Positions 26,207-33,355 of a stretch of 50,771 nucleotides of DNA are shown here, piece by piece. Location: the NCBI GenBank assembly GCA_024226555.1, contig JAAELO010000592.1, positions 1 to 50,771 on the forward strand, written 5' to 3'. The position numbers and the translations under genes are program-made. The DNA comes from Desulfobacterales bacterium. GTDB lineage: Bacteria > Desulfobacterota > Desulfobacteria > Desulfobacterales > JAAELO01. A model generated the notes under the pieces. It saw nothing but the letters and a program-made list of their open reading frames with translations, had not been told where the DNA came from and made no database searches. Position 1 is the stretch's first letter, and the number at the start of each line of letters is the position of its first letter.

Positions 26207-26761
26207 TTAAAATGATGCTTGAAACCCAATATTATAAATCCAGTAATTATATTCATCCCCTTTGTCTGTAAAATAGTACTTTGCAGATAAAATTAATTGG
26301 TATTCATCACCTAATTTAACTGCTAATCCTGCCTCTGGACATAATGCTGATAAAAAAGTATCTTTATACTCATCAAAAGACTCCTCATCGGATTCATCTT
26401 TGGTTCCATCATTATCATTATCAACCCCATCTTTAGTCCCATCAAATGTTTTATCACGACCCGCTCCTACAAAACCATGAATACCAATAAATGGACAAAT
26501 TACATAAGGTGTTTTAGTTCTAAAACCAATTGTTATACCACTATAATTATCAGGTCTATCCAAAAACTCTAAACCAATCAAACCTGTAAAGTATGGATTA
26601 TCTCCAACACATAATCCAAATCTTAAATTATTAGCATCATCTTCATTCATACCACCTTCAATAAAAGCTCCCAGATTTTCACTTGGGTTTGATTCAGCAA
26701 AAGCAATTGAGGGTAGAAAAAAGAGTACTAATAAGATTGAAATTTTAAAAAATCTAAACAT
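26207..26761 (-). CDS. Outer-membrane beta-barrel-like protein with acidic DxDxDG-type loop
   Basis: 184 residues with signal peptide ending AFA-ES. The mature part has amphipathic strand patterns (LGAFIEGGM, LRFGLCVGD, FTGLIGLEFL, SGITIGFRT, EAGLAVKLG, QLILSAKYYF, IYNIGFQASF) and ends in Phe, as expected for a small barrel in the outer membrane. Residues 103-131 form an acidic loop, DGTKDGVDNDNDGTKDES, that resembles thrombospondin type 3 calcium-binding repeats (D-x-D-x-D-G spacing). The loop would face outside or the periplasm. Function unknown. Confidence 0.7.
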   Translation of the reverse strand: MFRFFKISILLVLFFLPSIAFAESNPSENLGAFIEGGMNEDDANNLRFGLCVGDNPYFTGLIGLEFLDRPDNYSGITIGFRTKTPYVICPFIGIHGFVGAGRDKTFDGTKDGVDNDNDGTKDESDEESFDEYKDTFLSALCPEAGLAVKLGDEYQLILSAKYYFTDKGDEYNYWIYNIGFQASF

Positions 26762-27173
26762 TTTGATTGTCCTTTATTTTGAATTTAATAATTTTTCCAT
26801 TGTTATAGCATCTACCGTGCCATTCTGATAAAAGCCTTTAAACATGGGATTTATATATTTTTATAAGATATATTGGATTGTAAGTTATTCACTGAATGAT
26901 CATGATGTGTACAAGATGTTGGGTGGTTTCGTAGGTCGCACTCAGACTTTCAAAGAAAGTAGGGAATCCATATTATTTAAAGAAAAAATGAATATATCGA
27001 AGTTTTGAATACATTTTTCTGGCCTGAAATCCTACCAAAAAAATAAAAAAAAGAAGAGTTTTATTCCATTGCTAAAAAAAAATAAATTTACCCTTGTGTA
27101 AATAAAAAACTATGTTTAAAGTGATAATTGATTGTTTTAGATTAGATCGTTTTGTATTATCAAATGTACTTGC

Positions 27174-27666
27174 GAGCCGGAAAGGAGGTACGAACTCCAA
27201 ACCGACTCTGAACACAAATCTTCTCACACAAGGAGAAAATCTATGCCTGTAATCTTTTTTACAGAAACCTATCCATTCCGTCAACGCCTCTTTCACACGT
27301 CGGGGCAGTTTTTTCACTCAAACACAATAAAACCAAGACAAAACGTTTACTTAAAGGTGTTGCAAATGTGGAACCTGTTTGCAAATTGGACCTGTTTTTT
27401 ACAACGTTCATACTTGATTGTTGAGTGAATTGAACTGGGTCTGCATAAAAACACTTTAGTTTTTTATGTTAGTGCAACATAAAAATACTTCCGTTTTTTA
27501 TGTCATAAAAACTTTTTTCTAAGATTTTTTAAGAAAAAAACAGTAACTGAAGAATCCCTTCAGTTTGACACCAGTTTTGCGCGTGAAAGAGAGTACACTT
27601 AAACTACATATGAAAGAGGCGTTAATAGGTGTGGGAAGAAGCTGTCCCCTCCCATACCTTTTTTTC
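27174..27666 (+). ncRNA. Candidate structured non-coding RNA ending in an intrinsic terminator
   Basis: The gap 26762-27825 has no convincing protein gene, yet carries a dense series of plus-strand hairpins: 27174-27211 (GAGCCGG...CCGACTC with GGAG/CTCC inside), 27221-27237 (TTCTC/GAGAA), 27247-27264 (CTGTAA/TTACAG), 27444-27468 and 27477-27503 (two related CATAAAAA/TTTTTATG hairpins), 27512-27539, and 27545-27565 (AACTGAAG/CTTCAGTT). A perfect 13-base inverted repeat, AACGCCTCTTTCA (27283-27295) with TGAAAGAGGCGTT (27611-27623), encloses most of them. The strong terminator at 27627 follows three bases later. AT-rich DNA folds easily, so this is a hypothesis. The 26762-27173 part shows nothing recognisable. 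Confidence 0.35.
27627..27666 (+). terminator. Strong plus-strand intrinsic terminator with no upstream gene
   Basis: AGGTGTGGGA (27627-27636) pairs with TCCCATACCT (27650-27659), 10 bp with one G-U in the plus-strand RNA. The 27660-27665 T-run follows. On the minus strand there is no T-run, so it serves plus-strand transcription. The nearest annotated plus-strand gene upstream is hrpA, over 2 kb away. Confidence 0.8.
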
Positions 27667-27725
27667 TAATAATCTTTTTTAAACGAATTATTAGATCTAC
27701 AATTTAATTGAAATAGCGTTTCTTT

Positions 27726-27751
27726 GTAGGGGAGTTGCTCGCCTGCTCCCG
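27726..27751 (+). repeat. Solitary REP sequence
   Basis: GTAGGGGAGTTGCTCGCCTG then CTCCCG; GGGAG/CTCCC can pair. It belongs to the same family as the REP copies in the broken transposase 8 kb away. Confidence 0.7.
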
Positions 27752-27825
27752 TTATAAATAAACCTGTTTTATAGGAAACTTCCTGTTTGCACATTATACA
27801 GACAATTATCAGGAGACAATCTAAA

Positions 27826-28146
27826 ATGTACGTATATACGAAACCAGGTCTGATCAGCAATGTAAGCTCATTTATAAGTTGTATGAGAATATTCGGCGGA
27901 AATAATAGAGAGTGGTATGTTGGATTAACAAATGATCCTAAACATAGCTTTCTAAGCATTCACAATGTAGATATTCAGGAAATAGGATGGATTCTCAGTG
28001 AAAGAACTCCACTACATCAACTGAATTTCCTGAAAAACTACCTGACTCAAATAGGCTGCCAGAACAATCCTGAACTGGATATGTCTGATCCAGATCAAAT
28101 TTACCTTTATAAGATAAATGATAATACAAAGGAGGAAAAATTTTAA
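27826..28146 (+). CDS. GIY-YIG-like small protein
   Basis: 106 residues from the ATG at 27826, which has AGGAGA 9 bases upstream. A TTG 13 codons earlier lacks a ribosome site. The segment NREWYVGLTNDPKHSFLSIH then NVD, and the later QLNFLKNYLTQIGCQ and DPDQIYLYKI, resembles a group of short bacterial proteins with a divergent GIY-YIG-like core, where the usual form is WYVGIT-x-D-x-x-x-R-L and an HNV motif. The catalytic Arg expected after the first motif is not evident (KHSF here). A nuclease function is therefore doubtful. The protein is cytoplasmic and stands alone between a REP sequence and a terminator. Confidence 0.55.
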   Translation: MYVYTKPGLISNVSSFISCMRIFGGNNREWYVGLTNDPKHSFLSIHNVDIQEIGWILSERTPLHQLNFLKNYLTQIGCQNNPELDMSDPDQIYLYKINDNTKEEKF

Positions 28147-28150
28147 GGCT

Positions 28151-28201
28151 AAGCCTGTGTAGTTTGCGCTAATTATTTATTAACGTACACTACACTGGCT
28201 T
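28151..28201 (+). terminator. Long R4-type hairpin between convergent genes
   Basis: A 23-base arm (28151-28173, starting AAGCCTGTGTAG) pairs with 28179-28201 (ending CTACACTGGCTT) around a 5-base loop, with about four mismatches or wobbles. It contains the TGCG.TAA/TTAACGTAC core seen at 171 and 32540. It lies 4 bases after the stop of the plus-strand gene and ahead of the convergent barrel gene. Confidence 0.75.
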
Positions 28202-28237
28202 ATCATTGATGGACATTACTGAAAAACTAAGATTTTT

Positions 28238-28756
28238 TTAGAAGTGAAAAACTAATCCTAAACTTATATAGTTAATATCTACTTCAACGAGTGTATATTC
28301 GAGTTCTAACATAACATTCGCAGCTCTTAATCCTACACCAAAACCATAGGATGAACCAGTATCAGTACCATCTGCTGTGGCACCAGCTACACTGATATAA
28401 ACATCTTCTCTAAGCATACCTGCCTTAGCTTTAAAGTAAAGCGTATCTGGAGTTCTATATGCCAGATATATAGCGGCTGTTTCAACTTCCCAATAACCTG
28501 TGTTACCGTTAATTGTTATATCGCCTTTAGAGATTACTTGTGTAAATTCTCCTTCAAGAGCAATATTTCCATAACCACCTGATTCAAATTGGTAACCAAT
28601 TAATAAACCACCATTTGTTGCATTTGTTGTACTTGCGATGGCTATGTCATCTATAACCATATAGCCTGATTTTGCCCCCACATAAAATGTGTCTTCAGCC
28701 GATGCAACAAATGGTAAAAATAAAACAAATAATAAACAAAACTTAAAAACTCTCAC
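28238..28756 (-). CDS. OmpA-like small outer-membrane beta-barrel protein
   Basis: 172 residues from a GTG start (28756) with GGAGG directly upstream. The signal peptide ends FVASA-ED. The mature part begins TFYVGAKSGYMVIDD and shows eight alternating strand-like runs (LLIGYQFES, GNIALEGEFTQV, ETAAIYLAYRT, LYFKAKAGML, GFGVGLRAAN, VMLELEYTLVEV, YISLGLVFHF). The terminal Phe is preceded by a Y-x-S-L-G-L-x-F-x-F pattern, typical of OMP_b-brl-type barrels recognised by the BAM machinery. Function unknown. It is the third small barrel gene in 11 kb. Confidence 0.78.
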   Translation of the reverse strand: MRVFKFCLLFVLFLPFVASAEDTFYVGAKSGYMVIDDIAIASTTNATNGGLLIGYQFESGGYGNIALEGEFTQVISKGDITINGNTGYWEVETAAIYLAYRTPDTLYFKAKAGMLREDVYISVAGATADGTDTGSSYGFGVGLRAANVMLELEYTLVEVDINYISLGLVFHF

Positions 28757-29183
28757 AATAATCCTCCGTAAAATTAATATTAAAAAGAGCTTTTATGTAT
28801 ATGAACTATACATTTTAAACAATGAAATGCATCATAGAGTTTTTAAAAAACATCAAAGCATCAATAGGTTCCTAAAATCATAGGTTAATTTTCATTTTTT
28901 GTCAGGAAGTTCCGACTTTTATTTTACAGAAAATTATTGGTAGTTTAATTTGAGGTCGTACCAAGGACCAAAAAAAAGTCATGCTTAAGAGAAATTAAAA
29001 AAACTAAAAGCAATTTTCATATCAAATTAGAAATAAACTTTCCTTCAAAACCAGTTTGGAAAACTCTACATTAAAAATGTTGTTTTCTGGCATTTTATGT
29101 AATCAAAAGTTTGGCCTCCGGCAGGAGTTTTATTTATTACTTATTTATTTTTGAGATGGATTCTAATAATTTCCAAAAGACAG

Positions 29184-29243
29184 ATCTGGTAATTTTCTCT
29201 TGTCTACCTTAATAAAATTAAGATATTCTAAAGATTACCAGAT
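29184..29243 (+). promoter_or_regulatory. Two-tier stem-loop in the leader of the antiporter gene
   Basis: ATCTGGTAAT (29184-29193) and ATTACCAGAT (29234-29243) form a perfect 10-bp stem enclosing a second hairpin, CTTAAT-aaa-ATTAAG (29208-29222). It ends 66 bases before the antiporter ATG. It could be an operator or a structured mRNA leader. The rest of 28757-29309 holds no gene and nothing else recognisable. Confidence 0.45.
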
Positions 29244-29309
29244 AGATAAAGTTACTATTAAACCAACAGAAAAAAATATCAACATCAATACATCACCCCG
29301 GGGTAAAAC

Positions 29310-31451
29310 ATGGAAGAAGTAACCTTTGCACTTTCAGTTCTATTAATTGCCGGATTTGTAACGGCAAAATTAGGTCAGTTAATAAAATTACCTTCAGTTA
29401 CAGGTTATATTTTTGCGGGTTTAATTTTAGGTCCCACAGGTTTTAATTTTGTCAGCGAAGAAGCAATTGGTGACAAGCTGGATCATTTTACATCCATAGC
29501 CCTTATGCTTATTGCTTTTGGAATCGGAGAACATCTTGAATTAAAGCGATTAAAAAAAATATTGAAAAATATCGGCATCATAGGTATTGGCGAAACATCC
29601 GGTGCTTTTTTACTGGTTTTTGTCAGCTCCTTTTTAATATCAAAATATACAGGCATAGGTGAAGCATACTGGACAACAACAAACTTTATAATTCTTGCAT
29701 TACTGCTTGCTGCTGTTTCAGTAGCCACTGCTCCAGCCGCAACACTACACGTAATGAGGGAATTAAAAGCAAGTGGTCCTCTTACAACAACTCTGATGGC
29801 GGTAGTAGCAGTTGATGACGGGCTGGCAATAATGTTTTTCGGTATTTCTGTTTCGATGGCCCATCATATTCTGGGTACACATGGAAGTTCCTTTTTAGCT
29901 TCAATTTCAGGTGGTTTGTTAGAAATAGTACTTTCGCTGGGATTAGGAGTTGTGACAGGTCTGGTACTGGATTTTGCCGTTAAAAAAATGAAAAGTCAGC
30001 CAGAAAGATTAACCGTGGGTCTGGCGCTTCTTCTTTTATGCGGTGAAACAGCTCGTTTACTTCATTACTCACCACTTCTTGCCGGTATGGCAGCCGGATT
30101 TACAATCATTAACAGAGACAGACGAGATGTTAGGATTTTCAAAGCATTAAACATGTTTGAACCGCCGATTTATGTCCTTTTTTTCACACTTGCAGGAACC
30201 CAGCTTCATTTATCAGCTCTATATGCTGCAGGTTTCCTTGGTATTTCATATTTTTTTGCAAGGGGAATTGGAAAAATATCAGGAGCATACATTGGTTCAT
30301 TAATTGCCGGAGCCCCGAAGGTTGTCCAGAGATTTCTCGGTATAGCACTGGTACCACAGGCCGGAGTTGCTATTGGTCTAATATTCTTAATTAGAAACGA
30401 TAAAGCACTTTCGAGTTATTCAAGTATAATAACTCCTGTGGTTTTAGCTGGAGTTGTGATTTCAGAATTAATTGGCCCCCTTTGTGCAAAATTTGCATTC
30501 ATAAAAGCAAATGAAGCAAAAATAGAAGAGCCGGACAGCAGAGAGATAGAAGAGATAGAAAATGGAAATAATATCAGTATTGCGACCTGGAAAGATGAGA
30601 AAATAACCAATGAAGAGTGTAGTTATTCTGAAGAAGCAGAAACAATAGTTTTTGGTATATCAGAACCGGAAACAGCCGCATTCCTTGGAAGAATAGCATC
30701 TTTGGTTGCAAACCACTACTGCGCAGTACCACTTGCAACATATGTAATTTCAGATGATTCCGAAGAAAACATTTTGAATGAGTATTTAATGATTCACAGG
30801 CTGTTTAGTTTGATTCGGGAAGAGGTGGATATACTTGGGAGTGATTTTAAAGTTGAAACAGTGCATGCTGAAAAAGTATCCAAAGGATTGATTGAAAGTG
30901 CAGTCAACAACGGTTCAAAGTGCATAGTAATTGGATATCCTTCAGCTAAAAGGTTAATGGAATACAAAAACGTAATGGAGACAATTGTAGAATCAACTTA
31001 TTGTCCTGTTATTACAGTAAGGTGTTCAGGGAAACTTGATACTCAAAATACCATTATCCCCATTACAAAAATTGAAGAATTAAGTTATGTTCAAACCATG
31101 ATTCAGTCTTTTGCAGTTATTGCTAATCACCGTCTAACGATCCAATACCTAATGCCACCCAATCAAACAGATGAGATAATTGAAGAAACCGAAAATGAAA
31201 TCCTCACCTGGATAAAATCAAGAAAGCTTAATTCTAATATAAGCTATAATATAAAGTCTTCGGAATCTTACCTTGAAGCAATTGTCGAGGAATCAGCCGA
31301 ATATGACCTTATCCTGATGTCGGCATCAGATAACCTTGGTTTTCAGCGAATATTCTTTGGCTCTCTGGAAGAAGAGGTGGCTAAGAGTACAAATAAAACT
31401 ATGGTAGTAATACAACCCCAGAATTTCCATGTGACACGAATTGTCTTTTAA
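29310..31451 (+). CDS. CPA2-family cation/proton antiporter with C-terminal UspA-like domains
   Basis: 713 residues. The first ~405 residues form a KefB/Nha-type membrane domain with about 12-13 TM helices. The N-terminus is ALSVLLIAGFVTAKLGQLIK, LPSVTGYIFAGLILGPTGF. The discontinuous-helix region holds AVSVATAPAATL and VVAVDDGLAI; VDD-type acidic residues are the expected ion-binding pair of the antiporter family. From about residue 440 to the end there are two domains with the alpha/beta UspA pattern (NNGSKCIVIGYPSAKR and YDLILMSASDNLGFQRIFFG, SLEEEVAKSTNKTMVVI), ending in the usual G-S-x-x-x-x-V nucleotide-binding region. It exchanges Na+ or K+ for H+ in the inner membrane; the tail probably gates activity. 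A structured leader precedes the ATG. Confidence 0.88.
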   Translation: MEEVTFALSVLLIAGFVTAKLGQLIKLPSVTGYIFAGLILGPTGFNFVSEEAIGDKLDHFTSIALMLIAFGIGEHLELKRLKKILKNIGIIGIGETSGAFLLVFVSSFLISKYTGIGEAYWTTTNFIILALLLAAVSVATAPAATLHVMRELKASGPLTTTLMAVVAVDDGLAIMFFGISVSMAHHILGTHGSSFLASISGGLLEIVLSLGLGVVTGLVLDFAVKKMKSQPERLTVGLALLLLCGETARLLHYSPLLAGMAAGFTIINRDRRDVRIFKALNMFEPPIYVLFFTLAGTQLHLSALYAAGFLGISYFFARGIGKISGAYIGSLIAGAPKVVQRFLGIALVPQAGVAIGLIFLIRNDKALSSYSSIITPVVLAGVVISELIGPLCAKFAFIKANEAKIEEPDSREIEEIENGNNISIATWKDEKITNEECSYSEEAETIVFGISEPETAAFLGRIASLVANHYCAVPLATYVISDDSEENILNEYLMIHRLFSLIREEVDILGSDFKVETVHAEKVSKGLIESAVNNGSKCIVIGYPSAKRLMEYKNVMETIVESTYCPVITVRCSGKLDTQNTIIPITKIEELSYVQTMIQSFAVIANHRLTIQYLMPPNQTDEIIEETENEILTWIKSRKLNSNISYNIKSSESYLEAIVEESAEYDLILMSASDNLGFQRIFFGSLEEEVAKSTNKTMVVIQPQNFHVTRIVF

Positions 31452-31475
31452 GCGAAATTCTGCGTTATGCTAAAA

Positions 31476-31520
31476 TTGATATTCCTCAAAATGTTAAAAA
31501 CACATTCCTCCAGATATCAA
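31476..31520 (+). other. R3 structured 3'-UTR motif, copy 2
   Basis: Outer stem TTGATAT (31476-31482)/ATATCAA (31514-31520). Inner stem AATGT (31490-31494)/ACATT (31502-31506). The apical loop is TAAAAAC, and the internal loop sides are TCCTCAA and CCTCCAG. It begins 25 bases after the antiporter stop. Flanks GCGAAATTCTGCG and CAATGCC...AAATTTC extend the palindrome. The rest of 31521-31786 shows nothing clear. Confidence 0.65.
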
Positions 31521-31786
31521 CTTCAGCAATGCCTTAAATTTCATCTTAAAATCCTAATTCTTATGGATTACTTAATTTAGTGTTTCAAACTTTTCAACAG
31601 GCACATAAAAAGCACAGCATTTTTTATTTTTGATTGAGCCGTGGGTTTTTTAAATTTTGTTGGTTTGTCTTTATGAGTTTAAGGTTTGACACTTTCTCAT
31701 TAAAATAATATTTTCAAAAAGATTTGAATTGAAAACTTTCTACAGAGTTTAGAAATTAATTAGAATAAAAATATTAAGGAATAAAA

Positions 31787-32524
31787 ATGCAGCTTGAATT
31801 ATCAACATGGTGTGAGGTTGAGGACTATTTAAAAACGAGAAAAGATATCATAATTCCAATTGGTTCGATTGAGCAACATGGACCAATGGGGCTTATTGGC
31901 ACTGATTCTATCTGCCCTGAGGTTATAGCAAAAGGGATATCGGAAAGAGACAATACGCTGGTTGCTCCGGCAATAAAATTTGGAATGTCACAGCATCACA
32001 TGTCGTTTCCGGGTTCGATCACATTAAGACCAACGACTATGATTGCACTATTAAAAGATGTGATTCTCTCTTTAACAAATCATGGTTTTACACACTTATT
32101 TTTCATTAACGGTCATGGTGGAAATGTGGATTCAACAAAAGCAGCTTTTTCAGAGATATATGCAGAACACAGCTTCTCAAAGAATCCATCATCTACTCAT
32201 TTTCATTTATGGAACTGGTATACTGGTGATCGTGTAAAAGCAATTACTGAGAAGTATTTTAAAGATACTGAAGGTTCTCATGCTACACCTTCTGAGCTTT
32301 CACTTAGTTTTTATGCTCACCCGGATAAAGTGAAAAAAGCTGATCTATCTCAGGATGTATCAAAGAAAGATAATTTTAGAGATTGTTTTGATTTCAGAAA
32401 CAATTTTCCCGATGGAAGAATGGGAGCAGATTCATCCCTTGCATCTGTTGAAATTGGAAAAGAGTTATTTGAAGGTGCAGTAGAAGATATTTCAGAATTT
32501 TATAAGAGTTTTGTAATCAGCTAA
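31787..32524 (+). CDS. Creatininase-family amidohydrolase
   Basis: A 245-residue cytoplasmic metal-dependent amidohydrolase of the creatininase fold. Metal ligands and catalytic positions can be read directly: E29 and H31 in GSIEQHGP, D40 in GTDS, H110 in NGHGGNV, and E162 with the following SHATPSE (H165, E170). Family members act on creatinine, on formamides in pyrimidine/riboflavin-related pathways, or on peptide precursors (for example MftE), so the substrate is open. No mycofactocin or creatine genes are nearby. AAGGA precedes the ATG. An R4-type terminator follows. Confidence 0.88.
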   Translation: MQLELSTWCEVEDYLKTRKDIIIPIGSIEQHGPMGLIGTDSICPEVIAKGISERDNTLVAPAIKFGMSQHHMSFPGSITLRPTTMIALLKDVILSLTNHGFTHLFFINGHGGNVDSTKAAFSEIYAEHSFSKNPSSTHFHLWNWYTGDRVKAITEKYFKDTEGSHATPSELSLSFYAHPDKVKKADLSQDVSKKDNFRDCFDFRNNFPDGRMGADSSLASVEIGKELFEGAVEDISEFYKSFVIS

Positions 32525-32539
32525 TTAGGCAAATAAACA

Positions 32540-32572
32540 GTGCGTTAAATATTTCTATTAACGTACATTTTT
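32540..32572 (+). terminator. R4-type terminator of the creatininase-family gene
   Basis: GTGCGTTAA (32540-32548) pairs with TTAACGTAC (32558-32566) with one G-U, followed by ATTTTTA, 16 bases after the stop. The same core is found at 171-202 and 28151-28201. Confidence 0.75.
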
Positions 32573-32696
32573 AAGCATCTTTAAAATAAATCATTTTTTC
32601 ATCTTTTATTCTGTATTACCCATTCTAAGGGAATAAACTCAGATACAGTTCACGTTTTTTACCCAAAGCAGACATAAAGATATTCTTTTTTAGTTG

Positions 32697-32741
32697 CCAA
32701 GGAAACTATATTAAGCTATATTAGTATCCATGGAAACTATA
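32697..32741 (+). promoter_or_regulatory. Pair of 14-bp direct repeats upstream of the MarR gene (possible operator)
   Basis: CCAAGGAAACTATA (32697-32710) and CCATGGAAACTATA (32728-32741) match at 13 of 14 positions and start 31 bp apart, close to three helical turns. They lie 25-70 bp before the chosen MarR start. The second copy overlaps an alternative upstream ATG, which also argues against that start. Autoregulation by the MarR protein is a plausible reading, but MarR sites are usually inverted repeats, so the site could belong to another regulator. Confidence 0.5.
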
Positions 32742-32765
32742 ATTTGTAAAAAAATAGGAGCTCCA

Positions 32766-33218
32766 ATGGATAATTTACAAATGGCACCAATAATAATCGG
32801 GAAGTTATTAAATATTAGCGGTATGCTCCAGCGCCACAGCAATAACATTACCCAGCCTTTTGGCCTTAATCAGCAACAGTTTACAATCTTTTTTGAGATT
32901 GCAAATGCAGGAAAAGTAAAACAGAAAGATATGGTTAATCGTCTTTTACTGGAAAAAGCTCATGTGTCTAAAGTTGTAAAAAAATTGCACAAGATGGAGC
33001 TGATTACTATTACGACATCAGATGAAGATAAACGTTCAGCCTGGTTAGCACCAACCCCGGAAGGAAAAAAAATATTGAAAAAGTGCAGAGGGGAGTTCAG
33101 AAAATGGCACAAGGAGTGGACAGAAGCATTTGATGACAAGCAGTTAAACTCAATACTTGAAAATATATCACATCTTCAGGCTGTGTTTGAAGATAAATTA
33201 ATAGGAGGGAATCTCTAA
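32766..33218 (+). CDS. MarR-family transcriptional regulator
   Basis: 150 residues from the ATG at 32766, chosen because AGGAG lies 5 bases upstream; a start 12 codons earlier has none. The winged-helix core is clear: LNQQQFTIFFEIANAGKVKQ, KDMVNRLLLEKAHVSKVVKK (recognition helix) and the wing ITTSDEDKRSAWLAPTPEGK with the conserved D-x-R. Dimer helices lie at both ends. It probably senses a small molecule or redox state and represses nearby genes. The last codons and the stop (GGG AAT CTC TAA) are the left end of an R1 element, so the native C-terminus may once have been different. The EFR1-type gene follows and is a likely target or operon partner. Confidence 0.88.
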   Translation: MDNLQMAPIIIGKLLNISGMLQRHSNNITQPFGLNQQQFTIFFEIANAGKVKQKDMVNRLLLEKAHVSKVVKKLHKMELITITTSDEDKRSAWLAPTPEGKKILKKCRGEFRKWHKEWTEAFDDKQLNSILENISHLQAVFEDKLIGGNL

Positions 33219-33341
33219 TAACTGATCTTTTTGCGAAACACAGAAAACTTTATAAAATAAAACCTTTTTTATAAACGAATCAACCGTTGTTTTTTGTTAT
33301 GCCTTGTTTTTCATCAAAAATTCTAATTATTAGAGGTTCCC
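33207..33341 (+). repeat. R1 element, complete 135-bp copy overlapping the MarR stop codon
   Basis: From GGGAATCTCTAATAA (33207-33221) to TTATTAGAGGTTCCC (33327-33341). The left module is ACTGATCTTTTTGCGAAACA and the right module is CCTTGTTTTTCATCAAAAAT. It supplies the last three sense codons and the stop of the MarR gene, and ends 2 bases before the ribosome site (AGGAGG, 33344-33349 region) of the next gene. Confidence 0.85.
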
Positions 33342-33355
33342 AGGAGGTAAATAAA

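Noticed and set aside
27072-27317. 81-codon minus-strand frame and a 61-codon plus-strand frame (27243-27428) in the gene-poor stretch
   Set aside because: Neither has a ribosome site, a recognisable domain or protein-like composition; they overlap each other and the hairpin series, which explains the sequence better.
27174-27666. tmRNA, RNase P RNA, SRP RNA or 6S RNA as identity of the structured region
   Set aside because: None of the conserved core words of those RNAs could be found in the region.
33287-33355. N-terminal extension of the EFR1-type gene (23 extra codons starting TTG/other)
   Set aside because: The extension lies inside the R1 element and lacks a ribosome site; the ATG at 33356 has AGGAGG and matches the flavodoxin N-terminus.
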